64,000 nt of DNA from Sphingomonas sp. TREG-RG-20F-R18-01 (GCF_022662475.1 NZ_JAKNQQ010000005.1:124001-188000), one strand, 5' to 3'. Positions 16,904-26,613 are shown, numbered from the stretch's first letter. Translations and numbers: made by a program. The notes: generated from the letters alone by a model not told the origin.

Positions 16904-17872
16904 TCAGGCGAAGCGCTGCGGCTGCACGTTGCGGGTCACATACGCGGTCAGCCAGGCGCGGTGCGCCGCGCTGGCGTCCCCGCTCGCCGCGATCGCGCGG
17001 TTGGCACTGCTGCTGCCGATCTGTGCCGTTAGCAGCGCATGTGCGTGGGACTCGGCCAGGCCGCCCTTCAGGAAACGCACGAGATCCCCCGGTCCCAGGT
17101 GATGCCCGAGATAGGCCGATCGCGCGATGGCTGCGGAATCATTCCCGACGGGCACACCGGCGCGATGCAGCGTGTCGAGGTTGCTGCGCGCGTAATCCGC
17201 GATCGTCTGGATCGCCGCCGGAGCGTCGTATCGCAGCGCGAGCAATGGCGCGCGCGACTCCTGGCGAACCCGCCCCCGTTCATCGAGCCAGCCACGCGCG
17301 CGCGCGACGCCGTTGAGCCATGACCCGGGCTTTTCGGCGATCGATTGCCAGGTACGACCGAGAAATTGCCCCAGTCCGGCCGCGCTCGACCGCGGATTGC
17401 GCGAGAAGCAATTCCACCGCCCACTCGAATCCTTCGCCGCCTCGGCCTGAACGATCGCCGCGAGCGCCGTGTCAGGGATACCGGAACGCGCCGCCGCGGC
17501 GCGCAGCGTTGTCGCATGAACGACATTGGGGCCGAGATTATGCATCGCGCCATCCACCGATCCCGGCGGGCAGACCGCGCCATCACCGACGGCCAGATCG
17601 TCGAGCGATGCCTGTGGCGTGTTGCCGTGCCGCGCATCGAACAGCGCGATCAGATGCGTCAGGTCGATCCGGTCCGCATAGCCGGACATCGGATCGACCG
17701 CAGTCGGCGCCGCCGGACCCGACAGCGTATCGGCGGTGGAGGGGGACGGGGAACCGCCGGTACCGAGCGCCGCGCGCCACAATTGGTCGGACACCTGCGC
17801 ATGGGCTGCCGCTTCGATCAAGTTGGCACGCTGGGTCGGCGTCAGGCGCGCCGCATCGCTGACGGGCGTCAT
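16904..17872 (-). CDS. Lytic-transglycosylase-like protein of the fliI operon
   Basis: A 322-residue protein whose middle (about residues 130-190) looks like an SLT-type peptidoglycan lyase: IPDTALAAIVQAEAAKDSSG followed by NPRSSAAGLGQFLGRTW, the G-x-x-Q-F-x-x-x-T-W pattern of lysozyme-like transglycosylases. It probably opens the cell wall for rod assembly, since FlgJ in this window lacks its own muramidase domain. No signal peptide is evident, so it may leave through the flagellar export system. Its ATG overlaps the fliJ stop by four bases. The enzyme class is moderately sure; the flagellar role is inferred from context. Confidence 0.75.
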   Translation of the reverse strand: MTPVSDAARLTPTQRANLIEAAAHAQVSDQLWRAALGTGGSPSPSTADTLSGPAAPTAVDPMSGYADRIDLTHLIALFDARHGNTPQASLDDLAVGDGAVCPPGSVDGAMHNLGPNVVHATTLRAAAARSGIPDTALAAIVQAEAAKDSSGRWNCFSRNPRSSAAGLGQFLGRTWQSIAEKPGSWLNGVARARGWLDERGRVRQESRAPLLALRYDAPAAIQTIADYARSNLDTLHRAGVPVGNDSAAIARSAYLGHHLGPGDLVRFLKGGLAESHAHALLTAQIGSSSANRAIAASGDASAAHRAWLTAYVTRNVQPQRFA

Positions 17873-18303
17873 CGCTCTTGCGGGCGCTTCGCGCTGTGCA
17901 ATCGGACAAAACGCGCGGCCGATATGTCGTCGACCAGCGCCTGCTGCTCCCGGTCCTCGGCCAGCCGCACTTCGCTGCGAAACACATCGGCCGCCGACTC
18001 CACCGCCCGGATCGTGGCATATTGGCGCGCAGCCCGGTGGCGGAGCAGGTCGAGCTCGACTTCGGCTGCGTCAGCCTCCGCCGCGCGCCGTTCCCGCTCG
18101 TCGCGCGCGCGCGCCAGATAGGAATCGGACAGCAGCAGGCAGTCGCCAGCCGCAAGCCGCGCTTCCACGGCGATCTTCTTGCTCAGCGCGAGATGGAGCA
18201 GGCGCGCCTCCGCCAACCGCGACGAAGACGCCGCAATCACTTGCGTCAGCGCGTCCATTTCCCGGTCGAGCGCGCGCAGCGCGGCATCATACGGCGTTTG
18301 CAT
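17869..18303 (-). CDS. fliJ: FliJ-like flagellar export chaperone
   Basis: A 144-residue protein that is almost wholly α-helical with long charged coiled-coil stretches (about residues 5-130), directly after fliI. FliJ is the small coiled-coil stalk of the flagellar export ATPase. Primary sequence in this family is poorly conserved, so the call rests on size, coiled coil and the fliI-fliJ order. It starts one base after the fliI stop and overlaps the transglycosylase start. Confidence 0.75.
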   Translation of the reverse strand: MQTPYDAALRALDREMDALTQVIAASSSRLAEARLLHLALSKKIAVEARLAAGDCLLLSDSYLARARDERERRAAEADAAEVELDLLRHRAARQYATIRAVESAADVFRSEVRLAEDREQQALVDDISAARFVRLHSAKRPQER

Positions 18304-18304
18304 C

Positions 18305-19624
18305 TCATCCCTCCAACAACTGCGCGATGGCCGCGAACGCCTCCGCCGCGTCCCCGCGATCCTGCTTCGTCTGGGTCAGCAGGGCCTCGATCTGCGGCGC
18401 GATGCGGATCGCGCGATCCACCTCGGGATTGGCGCCCGTGGCATAGGCGCCCAGCCGCACGATCTCTTCCATGTCGCCGTGCGTCGCCAACAGTTGGCGC
18501 GCGGCGATCCGGATCCGATTATGGTCGTCCGAAAGGCACTGCGGCAGCATGCGCGATACCGACTTGAGCAGGTCGATCGCCGGATAGCGGCCCCGTTCGG
18601 CGATCTTTCGCGTGATCACCACGTGTCCGTCGAGGATTCCCCGGACGGCATCGGCAACCGGCTCGTTGTGATCGTCGCCATCGACCAGCACGGTGAACAC
18701 CCCGGTAATGGTCCCCTGCCCCGGCAGCCCCGGCCCGGCGCGCTCCAGCAACCTTGGCAATTCGGCGAAGACGGTCGGGGTATAGCCGCGCGTGGCGGGC
18801 GGCTCGCCATTGGCCAGGCCGATCTCGCGCTGCGCCATGGCAAAGCGCGTCACCGAATCCATCAGGCACAGGACGTTCAGCCCGCGGTCCCGGAAATGCT
18901 CGGCGATCGCGAGCGTCGTCCACGCCGCCTGCCGCCGGATCAGCGCCGGTTCGTCGGACGTCGCGACGACCACCACGCTGCGCGCCAGGCCCTCGGCACC
19001 GAGATCGTCTGTCACGAATTCCTGGACCTCGCGGCCGCGTTCGCCGATCAGCCCGATGACCGCGACATCGCACGCGGTCCAGCGCGCGAGCATCGACAGC
19101 AGCACCGACTTGCCGACCCCCGATCCCGCGAACAGCCCGAGCCGCTGCCCGCTGCAGAGCGGTACGAACAGATCGAGCGCGCGGACCCCGGTATCGATCC
19201 GTGCGCCGACCCGCGCCCGTGCCGCCGCGGGCGGCGGCGGCGTCTTGATCGCCTGCGGGTCGGGACCGTTGGGCAAGGTGCCGAGCGCATCGATCGGCCG
19301 GCCGAGCCCGTCCACCATTCGCCCGAGCCAGCGCAGCGACGGACGGACCGCGAACGCCCCGTCCTCGAGCCACGCCGGCGTCCCGGACATCAACCCGTGC
19401 GGATCGCTGAACGGCAGACATTGCGCCCGTCCCGCATTGATCCCGGTGACTTCCGCAGCGACCGGACCGCTCGTCGTCTCGATCGCGATCCGCGATCCGA
19501 TCTGCGCTGCTCCCGAAAGGCCGTCGATCTCGATCAATGCGCCCTGCACCGACACGACGCGGCCGTAGCGCCGATAGGGCGACACCGCAGCCAGCGTGCG
19601 GGCGGAAGAGGCAAGCGAATGCAT
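18305..19624 (-). CDS. fliI: Flagellar export ATPase FliI
   Basis: FliI is the hexameric ATPase that feeds substrates to the flagellar type III export gate. The 439-residue protein has the Walker A loop GSGVGKS (residues 167-173), the Walker B block LNVLCLMDSVTRFAMAQRE (DSVTR motif) and the RGYTPTVFAELPRLLERAG signature of flagellar/type III ATPases. An N-terminal β-barrel domain precedes it. It follows flbT by six bases and is followed by fliJ and the transglycosylase gene, forming one leftward operon. Confidence 0.97.
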   Translation of the reverse strand: MHSLASSARTLAAVSPYRRYGRVVSVQGALIEIDGLSGAAQIGSRIAIETTSGPVAAEVTGINAGRAQCLPFSDPHGLMSGTPAWLEDGAFAVRPSLRWLGRMVDGLGRPIDALGTLPNGPDPQAIKTPPPPAAARARVGARIDTGVRALDLFVPLCSGQRLGLFAGSGVGKSVLLSMLARWTACDVAVIGLIGERGREVQEFVTDDLGAEGLARSVVVVATSDEPALIRRQAAWTTLAIAEHFRDRGLNVLCLMDSVTRFAMAQREIGLANGEPPATRGYTPTVFAELPRLLERAGPGLPGQGTITGVFTVLVDGDDHNEPVADAVRGILDGHVVITRKIAERGRYPAIDLLKSVSRMLPQCLSDDHNRIRIAARQLLATHGDMEEIVRLGAYATGANPEVDRAIRIAPQIEALLTQTKQDRGDAAEAFAAIAQLLEG

Positions 19625-19630
19625 GTCCCG

Positions 19631-20032
19631 TCAGGCCGCGAGCATCGCGGCATCCGCGCGGACGGGCACGCCTTCCTGCCGGATCAGCCCGCGGCATTCG
19701 GCAAGGGCACCGACATAGTCGCACACCGCGACGGCGTTGGCGAAGCGGACGCCGGCGGCACGCGCGGCATCGTGCGGCCGGCTGGCGAGCAACGCGCCGA
19801 GATCCACAAGGATCTGCGCCCGATTGCCCTCGACGTCCTGGCCGACATAGGCCTGCAGGCACGCGTAATACAGGCGCCGGGCGGGGGTGACTGCCAGCTC
19901 GGCAGGCATGATCGCCGCACCCCGCAGGATCGTGGCCTCGTTGTCGACGATGACCTGGGCGGCCACCGGCACGCGCAGGATCGCGCCATTGACGATCATC
20001 GTCTCGCCGTCGTGCAAGGCAAAGCAGCGCAT
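19631..20032 (-). CDS. flbT: Flagellin synthesis repressor FlbT
   Basis: FlbT represses flagellin synthesis after transcription in Caulobacter by acting on flagellin mRNA until the hook is complete. This 133-residue protein shows the family pattern: LHDGETMIVNGAILR near the N-terminus, then EATILRGAAIMPAELAVTPA and YYACLQAYVG. The ATG at 20032 begins the conserved region; the frame upstream is not conserved-looking. It heads the flbT-fliI-fliJ operon and diverges from flgE. Confidence 0.88.
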   Translation of the reverse strand: MRCFALHDGETMIVNGAILRVPVAAQVIVDNEATILRGAAIMPAELAVTPARRLYYACLQAYVGQDVEGNRAQILVDLGALLASRPHDAARAAGVRFANAVAVCDYVGALAECRGLIRQEGVPVRADAAMLAA

Positions 20033-20060
20033 CGCGCGATCCTTCCTGAGAGGTCCCGAT

Positions 20061-20067
20061 CTTATAG
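20061..20067 (-). promoter_or_regulatory. CTATAAG -10-like box upstream of flbT
   Basis: CTATAAG on the minus strand ends 28 nt before the flbT ATG. It matches the box before flgI and is one base from CTATAAT. No -35 of the TTGAC type is seen. Confidence 0.4.
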
Positions 20068-20157
20068 GCGTGCGCGCGGGCTGCCGGGCGCATGCGGCAA
20101 GATTTGCCGGTGCCATCCCCCTTTTGGTGCAGCGGCGTCCGCGCGCGCGGCGATCCT

Positions 20158-20164
20158 CTATGAT
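20158..20164 (+). promoter_or_regulatory. CTATGAT -10-like box upstream of flgE
   Basis: CTATGAT ends 52 nt before the flgE TTG start, one mismatch from the shared CTATAAT box. The divergent flbT box lies about 90 nt away. Confidence 0.35.
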
Positions 20165-20216
20165 GCTTGCGATATGCCCGGACACGGTCCGGCGCGTTAG
20201 ACGTGGGAGACCCCGG

Positions 20217-21521
20217 TTGAGCCTTTATTCTGCCCTGTACGCTGGTGTTTCGGGCCTCAGCGCCGAGTCCGCCGCCATGGCCGCCGTTGCCGACAACATC
20301 ACCAACATCAACACGGTGGGGTATAAGGGCACGGATACGCAGTTCAGCACGCTAGTCACCGACGGAAGGGCGACCACGACCTACTCCGCCGGCGGCGTAT
20401 CGGCGATGCCACAGGCGCTGATTTCGAAGCAGGGGCTGTTGCAGGCCTCGAGCAGCGCGACCGACCTCGGGATCGAGGGCGGCGGCTTCTTCGTGACGCG
20501 CACCGGACTTGGCAGCGGTGGTGCGGTCGCCTTCACCCGCGCCGGGTCCTTCACGCCCGATGCCGCCGCTTTCCTGCGCAACACGGCGGGCTTCTATCTC
20601 CAGGGCTGGCGGCTCGACAGCAGCGGCAAATTCAACAACACCGGCAACGTCGCGGCGCTCGAACCCGTGCGCGTGAGTGACCTGACCGGCACCGCGATGG
20701 CCACCAACAGCATCGACCTGCGCGCCAATCTGCAATCCAGTGCGGCGGCCGTGACCGGCCCGGTCAATCGCGGCGACCTCGCCAATGGAACCGTCACGCC
20801 GCAATTCACGCGCGCGCTGACCGTCTATGACGCGCAGGGTGGATCGCACCAGGTCACGATGGGCTTCGTCAAGACCGCCGCCAATACGTGGCACGGCGAG
20901 ATCTACGCGAATCCGTCCGAAGTCACCGCGCCGAACGGCGTGCTGGCGAGCGGCGAGATCCGCTTCAACGCGGACGGCAGCATCGTCAACGACCCGTCGG
21001 TGTACACGTCCGAAATGTTCAGCCCGCTGAAGATCAGCTGGACCAACGGCGCCGGATCGGACCCGATCACGCTCGGGATCGGCACCAACGGCAGCCTCAG
21101 CGGACTGACCCAGTTCGGCTCCGATTCCGCGCTGATCACCTCGAGCGTCAATGGCGGGATGCTCGGCAATATCGCATCGGTGCAGGTCTCCGATACCGGC
21201 ACGGTCAGCGCGGTTTTCGAAAATGGTATCGCCCGCAAGGTGTTCCAGCTGCCGGTGGCGACCTTTCCCAACCCCGACGGCCTGACCCGCATGTCCGGCA
21301 ACGGTTTCCTGATGTCCAACTCCTCGGGAAATTACGCGATCAACACGCCCGGCACGCTGGGCGCGGGGTCGATCCGCTCGAGCATGCTGGAGGCCTCCAC
21401 GGTCGATTTGGCACAGGAGTTCAGCAACATGATCCGCTTCCAGCGGGCCTATAGCGCGTCGTCCAAGATCATCACCACGGTCGACGACATGCTGCAGGAA
21501 GTCAGCAACCTGAAGCGCTGA
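20217..21521 (+). CDS. flgE: Flagellar hook protein FlgE
   Basis: FlgE polymerises into the hook outside the cell. The 434-residue protein has the axial-protein N-terminus (SLYSALYAGVSGLSAESAAM ... DNITNINTVGYK) and the C-terminal heptad region ending SNMIRFQRAYSASSKIITT. The start is the TTG at 20217: GGGAGA stands seven bases upstream and the protein then begins exactly at the family's N-terminus; an upstream in-frame ATG would add an Arg-rich leader not seen in FlgE. It heads flgE-flgK-flgL. Confidence 0.94.
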   Translation: MSLYSALYAGVSGLSAESAAMAAVADNITNINTVGYKGTDTQFSTLVTDGRATTTYSAGGVSAMPQALISKQGLLQASSSATDLGIEGGGFFVTRTGLGSGGAVAFTRAGSFTPDAAAFLRNTAGFYLQGWRLDSSGKFNNTGNVAALEPVRVSDLTGTAMATNSIDLRANLQSSAAAVTGPVNRGDLANGTVTPQFTRALTVYDAQGGSHQVTMGFVKTAANTWHGEIYANPSEVTAPNGVLASGEIRFNADGSIVNDPSVYTSEMFSPLKISWTNGAGSDPITLGIGTNGSLSGLTQFGSDSALITSSVNGGMLGNIASVQVSDTGTVSAVFENGIARKVFQLPVATFPNPDGLTRMSGNGFLMSNSSGNYAINTPGTLGAGSIRSSMLEASTVDLAQEFSNMIRFQRAYSASSKIITTVDDMLQEVSNLKR

Positions 21522-21558
21522 TCCCGGGCGGGGCACGCGGCGGCGGAAAGGACAGGGC

Positions 21559-23661
21559 ATGGCGCTGAGCGATATTCTTGGATCGGCGATGTCGGGGCTC
21601 AACGCCGCGCAGGCGGGGTTGCGCGTGGTCTCGACCAACATCGCCAACGTCGGCACCACCGGCTATGCGCGCGAACAGCTCAACATCTCGACCAATGTCG
21701 TGGGGGGCAGGGTCGCCGGCGTGCTGGTCGGGGAGTCGACGCGCGTCGCCGATCGTTTTCTCGAAGCTGCGAGCTACAGCCGCGCCGGGGATGTCGGCTC
21801 CGCGACGACGACATCGACGTATCTCGACCGGCTGCAGGCGTTGCTTGGCGCGCCCGGTGCAGAATCGAGCCTGACCACGCAGCTCGACGCCATTTCCTCT
21901 GCGGGCGTGACGTTGACCGGGTCGCTCGCCACGCCGCAAAATGCCGATGCGTTCATCGCCAAGACCGCGGATGCGATCGGTTCGCTCCAGCAGGTCGACC
22001 GCGACGCCGCCGCACTTTCGGCGGACGCGGACGCCGCGATCGGCGACACCGTCTCGCGCGCGAATGCCCTGCTGTCGCAGATCAGCGTCCTCAACGACGC
22101 CGTATCGCGGCTCGACGGACTCGGGCGAAGCTCGGCGGGGGTCGCCGACCAGCGCATGCTGGCCATCCAGGACCTCAGCGGGCTGATCGGCGTCACGGTG
22201 CGGGACCAGCCCGACGGCCGGGTCACGATCGAGACGGCGGGTGGTGCGCCGCTGCTCGATCAACGGCTGCGGCTGCTGTCCTATCCCAATGGCGGCGGGG
22301 CCGCCGGCGCGGCGCAACCCAGCTATCCCGGGATCGATATCCGCTTCGCCGATTCCGCCGGGCTGCCCGGCGTGGCGACCGGCGACCGGATCGACAATGC
22401 TGGCGTCGGCGGCAAGCTCGGCGCACTGCTCGACCTGCGCGATCGCACGATCCCCGGCTTCCGGGACCAGCTCGGCAGTCTGTTCGGAGGCCTGAGCCAA
22501 TCGCTCAATGCAGCGTCCAACGCCGCGACCGCGGTGCCGCCACCGGCACAACTGGTCGGCGCGAACACGCCACTCGCCGCGAGCGATCGGCTCGGCTTTA
22601 CCGGCAAGGCAACCATCGCCGTGACGAGCGCCGCTGGCAAACTGGTTGCGAGCACCACGCTCGACTTCACCGCGATGGGTCCGCAGGCGACGGTCGGCGA
22701 CATGGTTGCGGCGATCAACACGGGGCTGGCGGGCGCGGCGACCGCAAGCTTTTCCGATGGGCGGCTGACGCTGTCGGCCACGGCCGCGGGCAATGGCGTT
22801 GCGATCGGCCAGGACCCGACCACCCCGGCGCTCCGCGCCGGAAGCGGCCTGTCGCAGGTGTTCGGGATGAACGACCTGATCCGGTCCAACGGCGCCACCA
22901 TCCCCAGCGGCTTTTGCGCGAGCGACCCGCACGGTTTCGCACCGGGCGGGACCGCGCAGCTGGCGCTGCGCGATGGCTCGGGGCGGCTGCTTGGCCAATA
23001 TACGCTGACGCCCAGGGCGGGGGGCACGTTCGGGGAAATCATCAGCGACCTCAACGCCAGTCCGCTCGGCCATTTCGGCAGCTTCGCGATCGACCCCAGC
23101 GGGCGGGTCCGGTTCACGGCGGGCGCGACGGTAGGGGGAGCGACCCTGTCGATCCCGGGGGACTCGACCGACCGTGCCGGCACCGGCTGTTCGTTCACGA
23201 TGATCGCCGGGTTGACGGGCGGCGCGAGCGGCCTCGCCACGGCAGAGATCCGTCCCGACATCCAGGGCAATGGCGGGCGGCTGCCGCTGGCGCGGCTCGA
23301 TACGCTTGCCATCCCCGGTGGCATCGCGCTGAACAGCACCGACACCAGCGGCGCGGCGGGCTATGCCGATGCGCAGACCAAGACGCTCGATCTCGGCGTC
23401 GCCGGCACGCTGTCGACGCGGACCCTTGCCGCCCGGGTGCTGGGTGGCGCGGGCAGCAGCAGCGCGCTGGCCAAGACCCGCCTCGCCGATGCGACCGCGC
23501 GCCGCGACGATGCCGTCAACCGTCGCGACAGCTTTTCCGGCGTCAATATCGACGAGGAACTGTCGCAGATGGTGGTGTTGCAGAACAGCTATTCGGCCGC
23601 CGCGCGGGTGATCACCACGGTGAACACGATGTACGACACGCTGCTGACCATGGTCCGCTGA
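21559..23661 (+). CDS. flgK: Hook-associated protein 1, FlgK
   Basis: FlgK forms the first junction zone between hook and filament. At 700 residues it is on the long side. The N-terminal axial motif is SAMSGLNAAQAGLRVVSTNIANVGTTGYARE (read in two parts) and the C-terminus has IDEELSQMVVLQNSYSAAAR followed by a helix typical of FlgK. The central region is rich in Ala, Gly and Thr and carries the variable outer domains. AAAGGAC precedes the ATG. It is followed by flgL after 11 bases. Confidence 0.94.
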   Translation: MALSDILGSAMSGLNAAQAGLRVVSTNIANVGTTGYAREQLNISTNVVGGRVAGVLVGESTRVADRFLEAASYSRAGDVGSATTTSTYLDRLQALLGAPGAESSLTTQLDAISSAGVTLTGSLATPQNADAFIAKTADAIGSLQQVDRDAAALSADADAAIGDTVSRANALLSQISVLNDAVSRLDGLGRSSAGVADQRMLAIQDLSGLIGVTVRDQPDGRVTIETAGGAPLLDQRLRLLSYPNGGGAAGAAQPSYPGIDIRFADSAGLPGVATGDRIDNAGVGGKLGALLDLRDRTIPGFRDQLGSLFGGLSQSLNAASNAATAVPPPAQLVGANTPLAASDRLGFTGKATIAVTSAAGKLVASTTLDFTAMGPQATVGDMVAAINTGLAGAATASFSDGRLTLSATAAGNGVAIGQDPTTPALRAGSGLSQVFGMNDLIRSNGATIPSGFCASDPHGFAPGGTAQLALRDGSGRLLGQYTLTPRAGGTFGEIISDLNASPLGHFGSFAIDPSGRVRFTAGATVGGATLSIPGDSTDRAGTGCSFTMIAGLTGGASGLATAEIRPDIQGNGGRLPLARLDTLAIPGGIALNSTDTSGAAGYADAQTKTLDLGVAGTLSTRTLAARVLGGAGSSSALAKTRLADATARRDDAVNRRDSFSGVNIDEELSQMVVLQNSYSAAARVITTVNTMYDTLLTMVR

Positions 23662-23672
23662 AAGGACACCGC

Positions 23673-24575
23673 ATGACCCGGATCGCCACCATTCCCCAGC
23701 AACGGATCACCGCCGACGCGATCCAGCGCAATCAGGAGCGGCTCGTCGCGACGCAGGCACAACTGGCGTCGGGGAAGAAAGCAAACGACCTCTCCGCGCT
23801 CGGCAGCGACGCGGTGCAGACGTTGACCACGCATTCGCTGCTGGCACGCGCGCGGGCGCAATCGACCGTCGCCAAACAGCTCGGCACCACCCTGTCGCTC
23901 TACGACACGGCGATCAGCGGGGTCGATACGCTCGGCACGACCCTGCAACAGACGCTGCTGACCGCCACCGGTACCGGCGAGACCGCCGGACTTCAGAATT
24001 CGATCGAAAGCGCCTTCTCGCAATTCTCCGCCTTGATGAACACCGACGAAGGGGGCGTGCCGCTGTTCGGCGGCGGCCAGAGCGGCGCGCCGTTCGCACC
24101 GGCGACGCTCAAAGACCTGGCGGCGGATCCCGGCACGGACTTCAGCAATGGCACCGTCCACGCCAGCGCACGGGTCGGCGACAATCTCGACATGGTCTAT
24201 GGCGTCACCGCGAGCGACCTCGGCGGGAAACTGGCGAAGGTGTTCCGTGCCCTTGCCGACGCAGGCCCGTTCACGGGACCGTTGACGAGCGCGCAGCACG
24301 ATGCGCTGCAGGCGGCGGGGACCGCGCTCGACGGCGCGCTGACCGGCGTGCGCGCCATCAACGCGCAGAACGGCCAGCGCCAGGCCCAGGCCGCGACGCT
24401 GGCAACCCGCGCCGACGACCGCGCAACCCTGTTCGAGGGCATGATCAGCACCAACGAGGATGCCGATCTCGGACAGATTGCGATGGACCTGTCGCAACAG
24501 AAGACGATGCTCCAGGCGAGTTACTCGGTCTTCAGTCAGTTGAGCAGCCTCAGCCTGGTCAGCTATCTGCGCTGA
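23673..24575 (+). CDS. flgL: Hook-associated protein 3, FlgL
   Basis: FlgL forms the second junction zone and contacts flagellin. The 300-residue protein begins MTRIATIPQQRITADAIQRN and has the flagellin-like N-terminal helix (LVATQAQLASGKKANDLSALG) and C-terminal helices ending YSVFSQLSSLSLVSYLR. The ATG at 23673 is 11 bases after flgK; a much longer frame upstream is antisense-like noise through flgK. It is last in the operon. Confidence 0.93.
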   Translation: MTRIATIPQQRITADAIQRNQERLVATQAQLASGKKANDLSALGSDAVQTLTTHSLLARARAQSTVAKQLGTTLSLYDTAISGVDTLGTTLQQTLLTATGTGETAGLQNSIESAFSQFSALMNTDEGGVPLFGGGQSGAPFAPATLKDLAADPGTDFSNGTVHASARVGDNLDMVYGVTASDLGGKLAKVFRALADAGPFTGPLTSAQHDALQAAGTALDGALTGVRAINAQNGQRQAQAATLATRADDRATLFEGMISTNEDADLGQIAMDLSQQKTMLQASYSVFSQLSSLSLVSYLR

Positions 24576-24616
24576 CATCATTGCTGCCCGCTGCGAACGA
24601 AGCTGTGGTTGCCCTT

Positions 24617-24623
24617 CTATAAT
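24617..24623 (+). promoter_or_regulatory. CTATAAT -10-like box upstream of the chemoreceptor gene
   Basis: CTATAAT ends 62 nt before the chemoreceptor ATG. It is identical to the boxes before motA, fliG and fliF. Confidence 0.45.
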
Positions 24624-24685
24624 ATCCGGGATCGTTCCATCCGTGCGCATCTTGCGAGGTGGACCATTTACGCAAAGGAGCGTCG

Positions 24686-26590
24686 ATGACTTTCTTCACC
24701 AACCTCAAAATAGCGATCAAGATTGCCGCGCTGATGATTGCGCTTGGCCTTGTCACGCTGTTCGTCGTTTTCAACGGTTCCAGCCAGCTCGCGGCGGTCA
24801 GCCAAGGCTATGGCGCGTTGGCAAACATAACCTTGCCCAACAACAATCGCCTGACTGCCGCCGGCGACCGGGTCGGGGCGATGGTGTACGACGGCTATAA
24901 GACAATGGGCTATGACGGTTCCAGTGCCGAGGCTCGCGCCGCCGCTGTGCACGAGCAGCGCGCCTCGGGCGACGCGCATGCCCTGCTGCGGAAGGCCGCT
25001 CGGGTCGAGCCCGCAGCCGCCGCAGCGATCCAGATGCTCGATCGCCAGCTTGTGGAGATCGATGGCGTCATCGCACGAGCGGTCGCGATGGGCCTGCGCA
25101 ACGACAACGACGCTGCGCGGCGTGCGTTGGCTGACGCCGATCAGCGGATTATGCGCTTCCAGACGCAGTTGAGCGGGTTGATCACTGCGCGACAGACGGC
25201 CTCCGACACGCAATCGAACGGTCTTGCAGCTAAGGCCGCGGCAACGCAGCGCAACCTCCTCATGATCGGGCTGATTGGCGTCGTTGGCGCGATCGGCGCG
25301 AGCGTCCTAGTGACGCAGCGTGCGATCACCGGGCCGCTCGGCACGCTCGAAAAGGGCATGCGCGCCCTTGCCGACGGCACTAACACCATCGACGTTCCCG
25401 GCACTGAGCGGCGGGACGAGGTCGGTGCGATGGCGCGCGCGCTACTGGTATTCCGCGATAACGCGGTAGAACAGGCGCGCGCCGCAGAGCTGAAGCGCCA
25501 AGCGGACGCAGACCAGAGCATGGTGATCGAGACCGTTTCGGGGCAGCTGGAACTGCTCGCCAGGGGCGATCTCGGACGCCCGATCACGCAGGATTTTCCA
25601 GCGAGCTACATTGCGCTCAAAACTCATTACAATGCGGCGCTCACCAGCCTGCGCGACCTGATCGGAGCGGTGTCGGAAAGCTCGCGGACGATCCGCAACG
25701 GCTCGAGCGAGATCGAGCAGGCGTCGGACGACCTCGCCCGTCGGACCGAAGCGAACGCAGCCTCGCTCGAGGAAACGTCGGCGGCGGTGACCCAGATCAA
25801 CGATCGGCTACGCACCGGCGCGGAGAACGCGCATCGCACGGTCGAACGCGCCGACCAGGCAATCGCCACGGTCGGCACCGGTCGCGGCACCGCGGGCGAA
25901 GCCGTCCAGGCGATGCACCGGGTGTCGGACAGCGCAAAGGGCATCGACAGCGTCATCGAGGGGCTCGACAAGATCGCCTTCCAGACCCGCGTCCTGGCAA
26001 TGAACGCCGCGGTCGAAGCGGGTCGGGCCGGGGAATCCGGACGCGGCTTCGCCGTCGTCGCCGATCTCGTCGGTCAGCTTGCGATGCGGTCCGAGGAAGA
26101 GGCCAAGCGCGCCCGCGAACAGCTGACGACGACCCAGAACGACGTCGTGCTCGCGGTCGATGCAGTCCATAAGGTCGACCATGCGCTGGTCGCGATTTCG
26201 GACGACGTCGGCGTGGTCCACGAACTGCTCGCGGCCATGTCGATCGACAATGCCGCCCAGGCATCCGCCATCCAGCAGATCGCCAGCGCGATCCAGAGCC
26301 TGGATGAAGGCACGCAGCAGAATGCGGCGATGGTCGAGGAAGCCTCGGCCGCGGCGCGCAACCTCAACGGCGAGGTCGCCGTGCTCAGCGAGAAGGCGGT
26401 GGTCTTCACGCTTGGCGGCAATAGTGGCGCGCCATCGCCGAAGCGGATCGCCGCGGCGCCCCCCCGCGCGCCCACAAAACCGCGCAAGGCCGCATCGGCA
26501 CCGCCGGCCTATCTGGCAACGCCCAAGCCCCTCCCTGTTGCCGCGATCCCGGCCTTGGTCCGCGACCACGACGATTGGGACGAGTTCTAA
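24686..26590 (+). CDS. Methyl-accepting chemotaxis protein with HAMP domain
   Basis: A 634-residue inner-membrane chemoreceptor. There are two membrane helices (about 12-32 and 188-210) flanking a helical periplasmic ligand domain of about 150 residues, a HAMP domain (about 210-265), a second HAMP-like linker and a signalling domain. The tip reads LDKIAFQTRVLAMNAAVEAG and GRGFAVVADLVGQLA. The usual QTNLLALNA and VADEVRxLA forms are changed at several positions (N to R, E to L), so coupling may be altered. A Pro/Ala-rich tail ends in DDWDEF, possibly a tether. AAAGGAG lies six bases before the ATG. Confidence 0.93.
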   Translation: MTFFTNLKIAIKIAALMIALGLVTLFVVFNGSSQLAAVSQGYGALANITLPNNNRLTAAGDRVGAMVYDGYKTMGYDGSSAEARAAAVHEQRASGDAHALLRKAARVEPAAAAAIQMLDRQLVEIDGVIARAVAMGLRNDNDAARRALADADQRIMRFQTQLSGLITARQTASDTQSNGLAAKAAATQRNLLMIGLIGVVGAIGASVLVTQRAITGPLGTLEKGMRALADGTNTIDVPGTERRDEVGAMARALLVFRDNAVEQARAAELKRQADADQSMVIETVSGQLELLARGDLGRPITQDFPASYIALKTHYNAALTSLRDLIGAVSESSRTIRNGSSEIEQASDDLARRTEANAASLEETSAAVTQINDRLRTGAENAHRTVERADQAIATVGTGRGTAGEAVQAMHRVSDSAKGIDSVIEGLDKIAFQTRVLAMNAAVEAGRAGESGRGFAVVADLVGQLAMRSEEEAKRAREQLTTTQNDVVLAVDAVHKVDHALVAISDDVGVVHELLAAMSIDNAAQASAIQQIASAIQSLDEGTQQNAAMVEEASAAARNLNGEVAVLSEKAVVFTLGGNSGAPSPKRIAAAPPRAPTKPRKAASAPPAYLATPKPLPVAAIPALVRDHDDWDEF

Positions 26591-26613
26591 AGTCGCGCAC
26601 AGCGCAAATCAGC

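Noticed and set aside
20162..20216. Upstream in-frame ATG for flgE
   Set aside because: It adds an Arg-rich leader; the TTG at 20217 has GGGAGA upstream and gives the family N-terminus.
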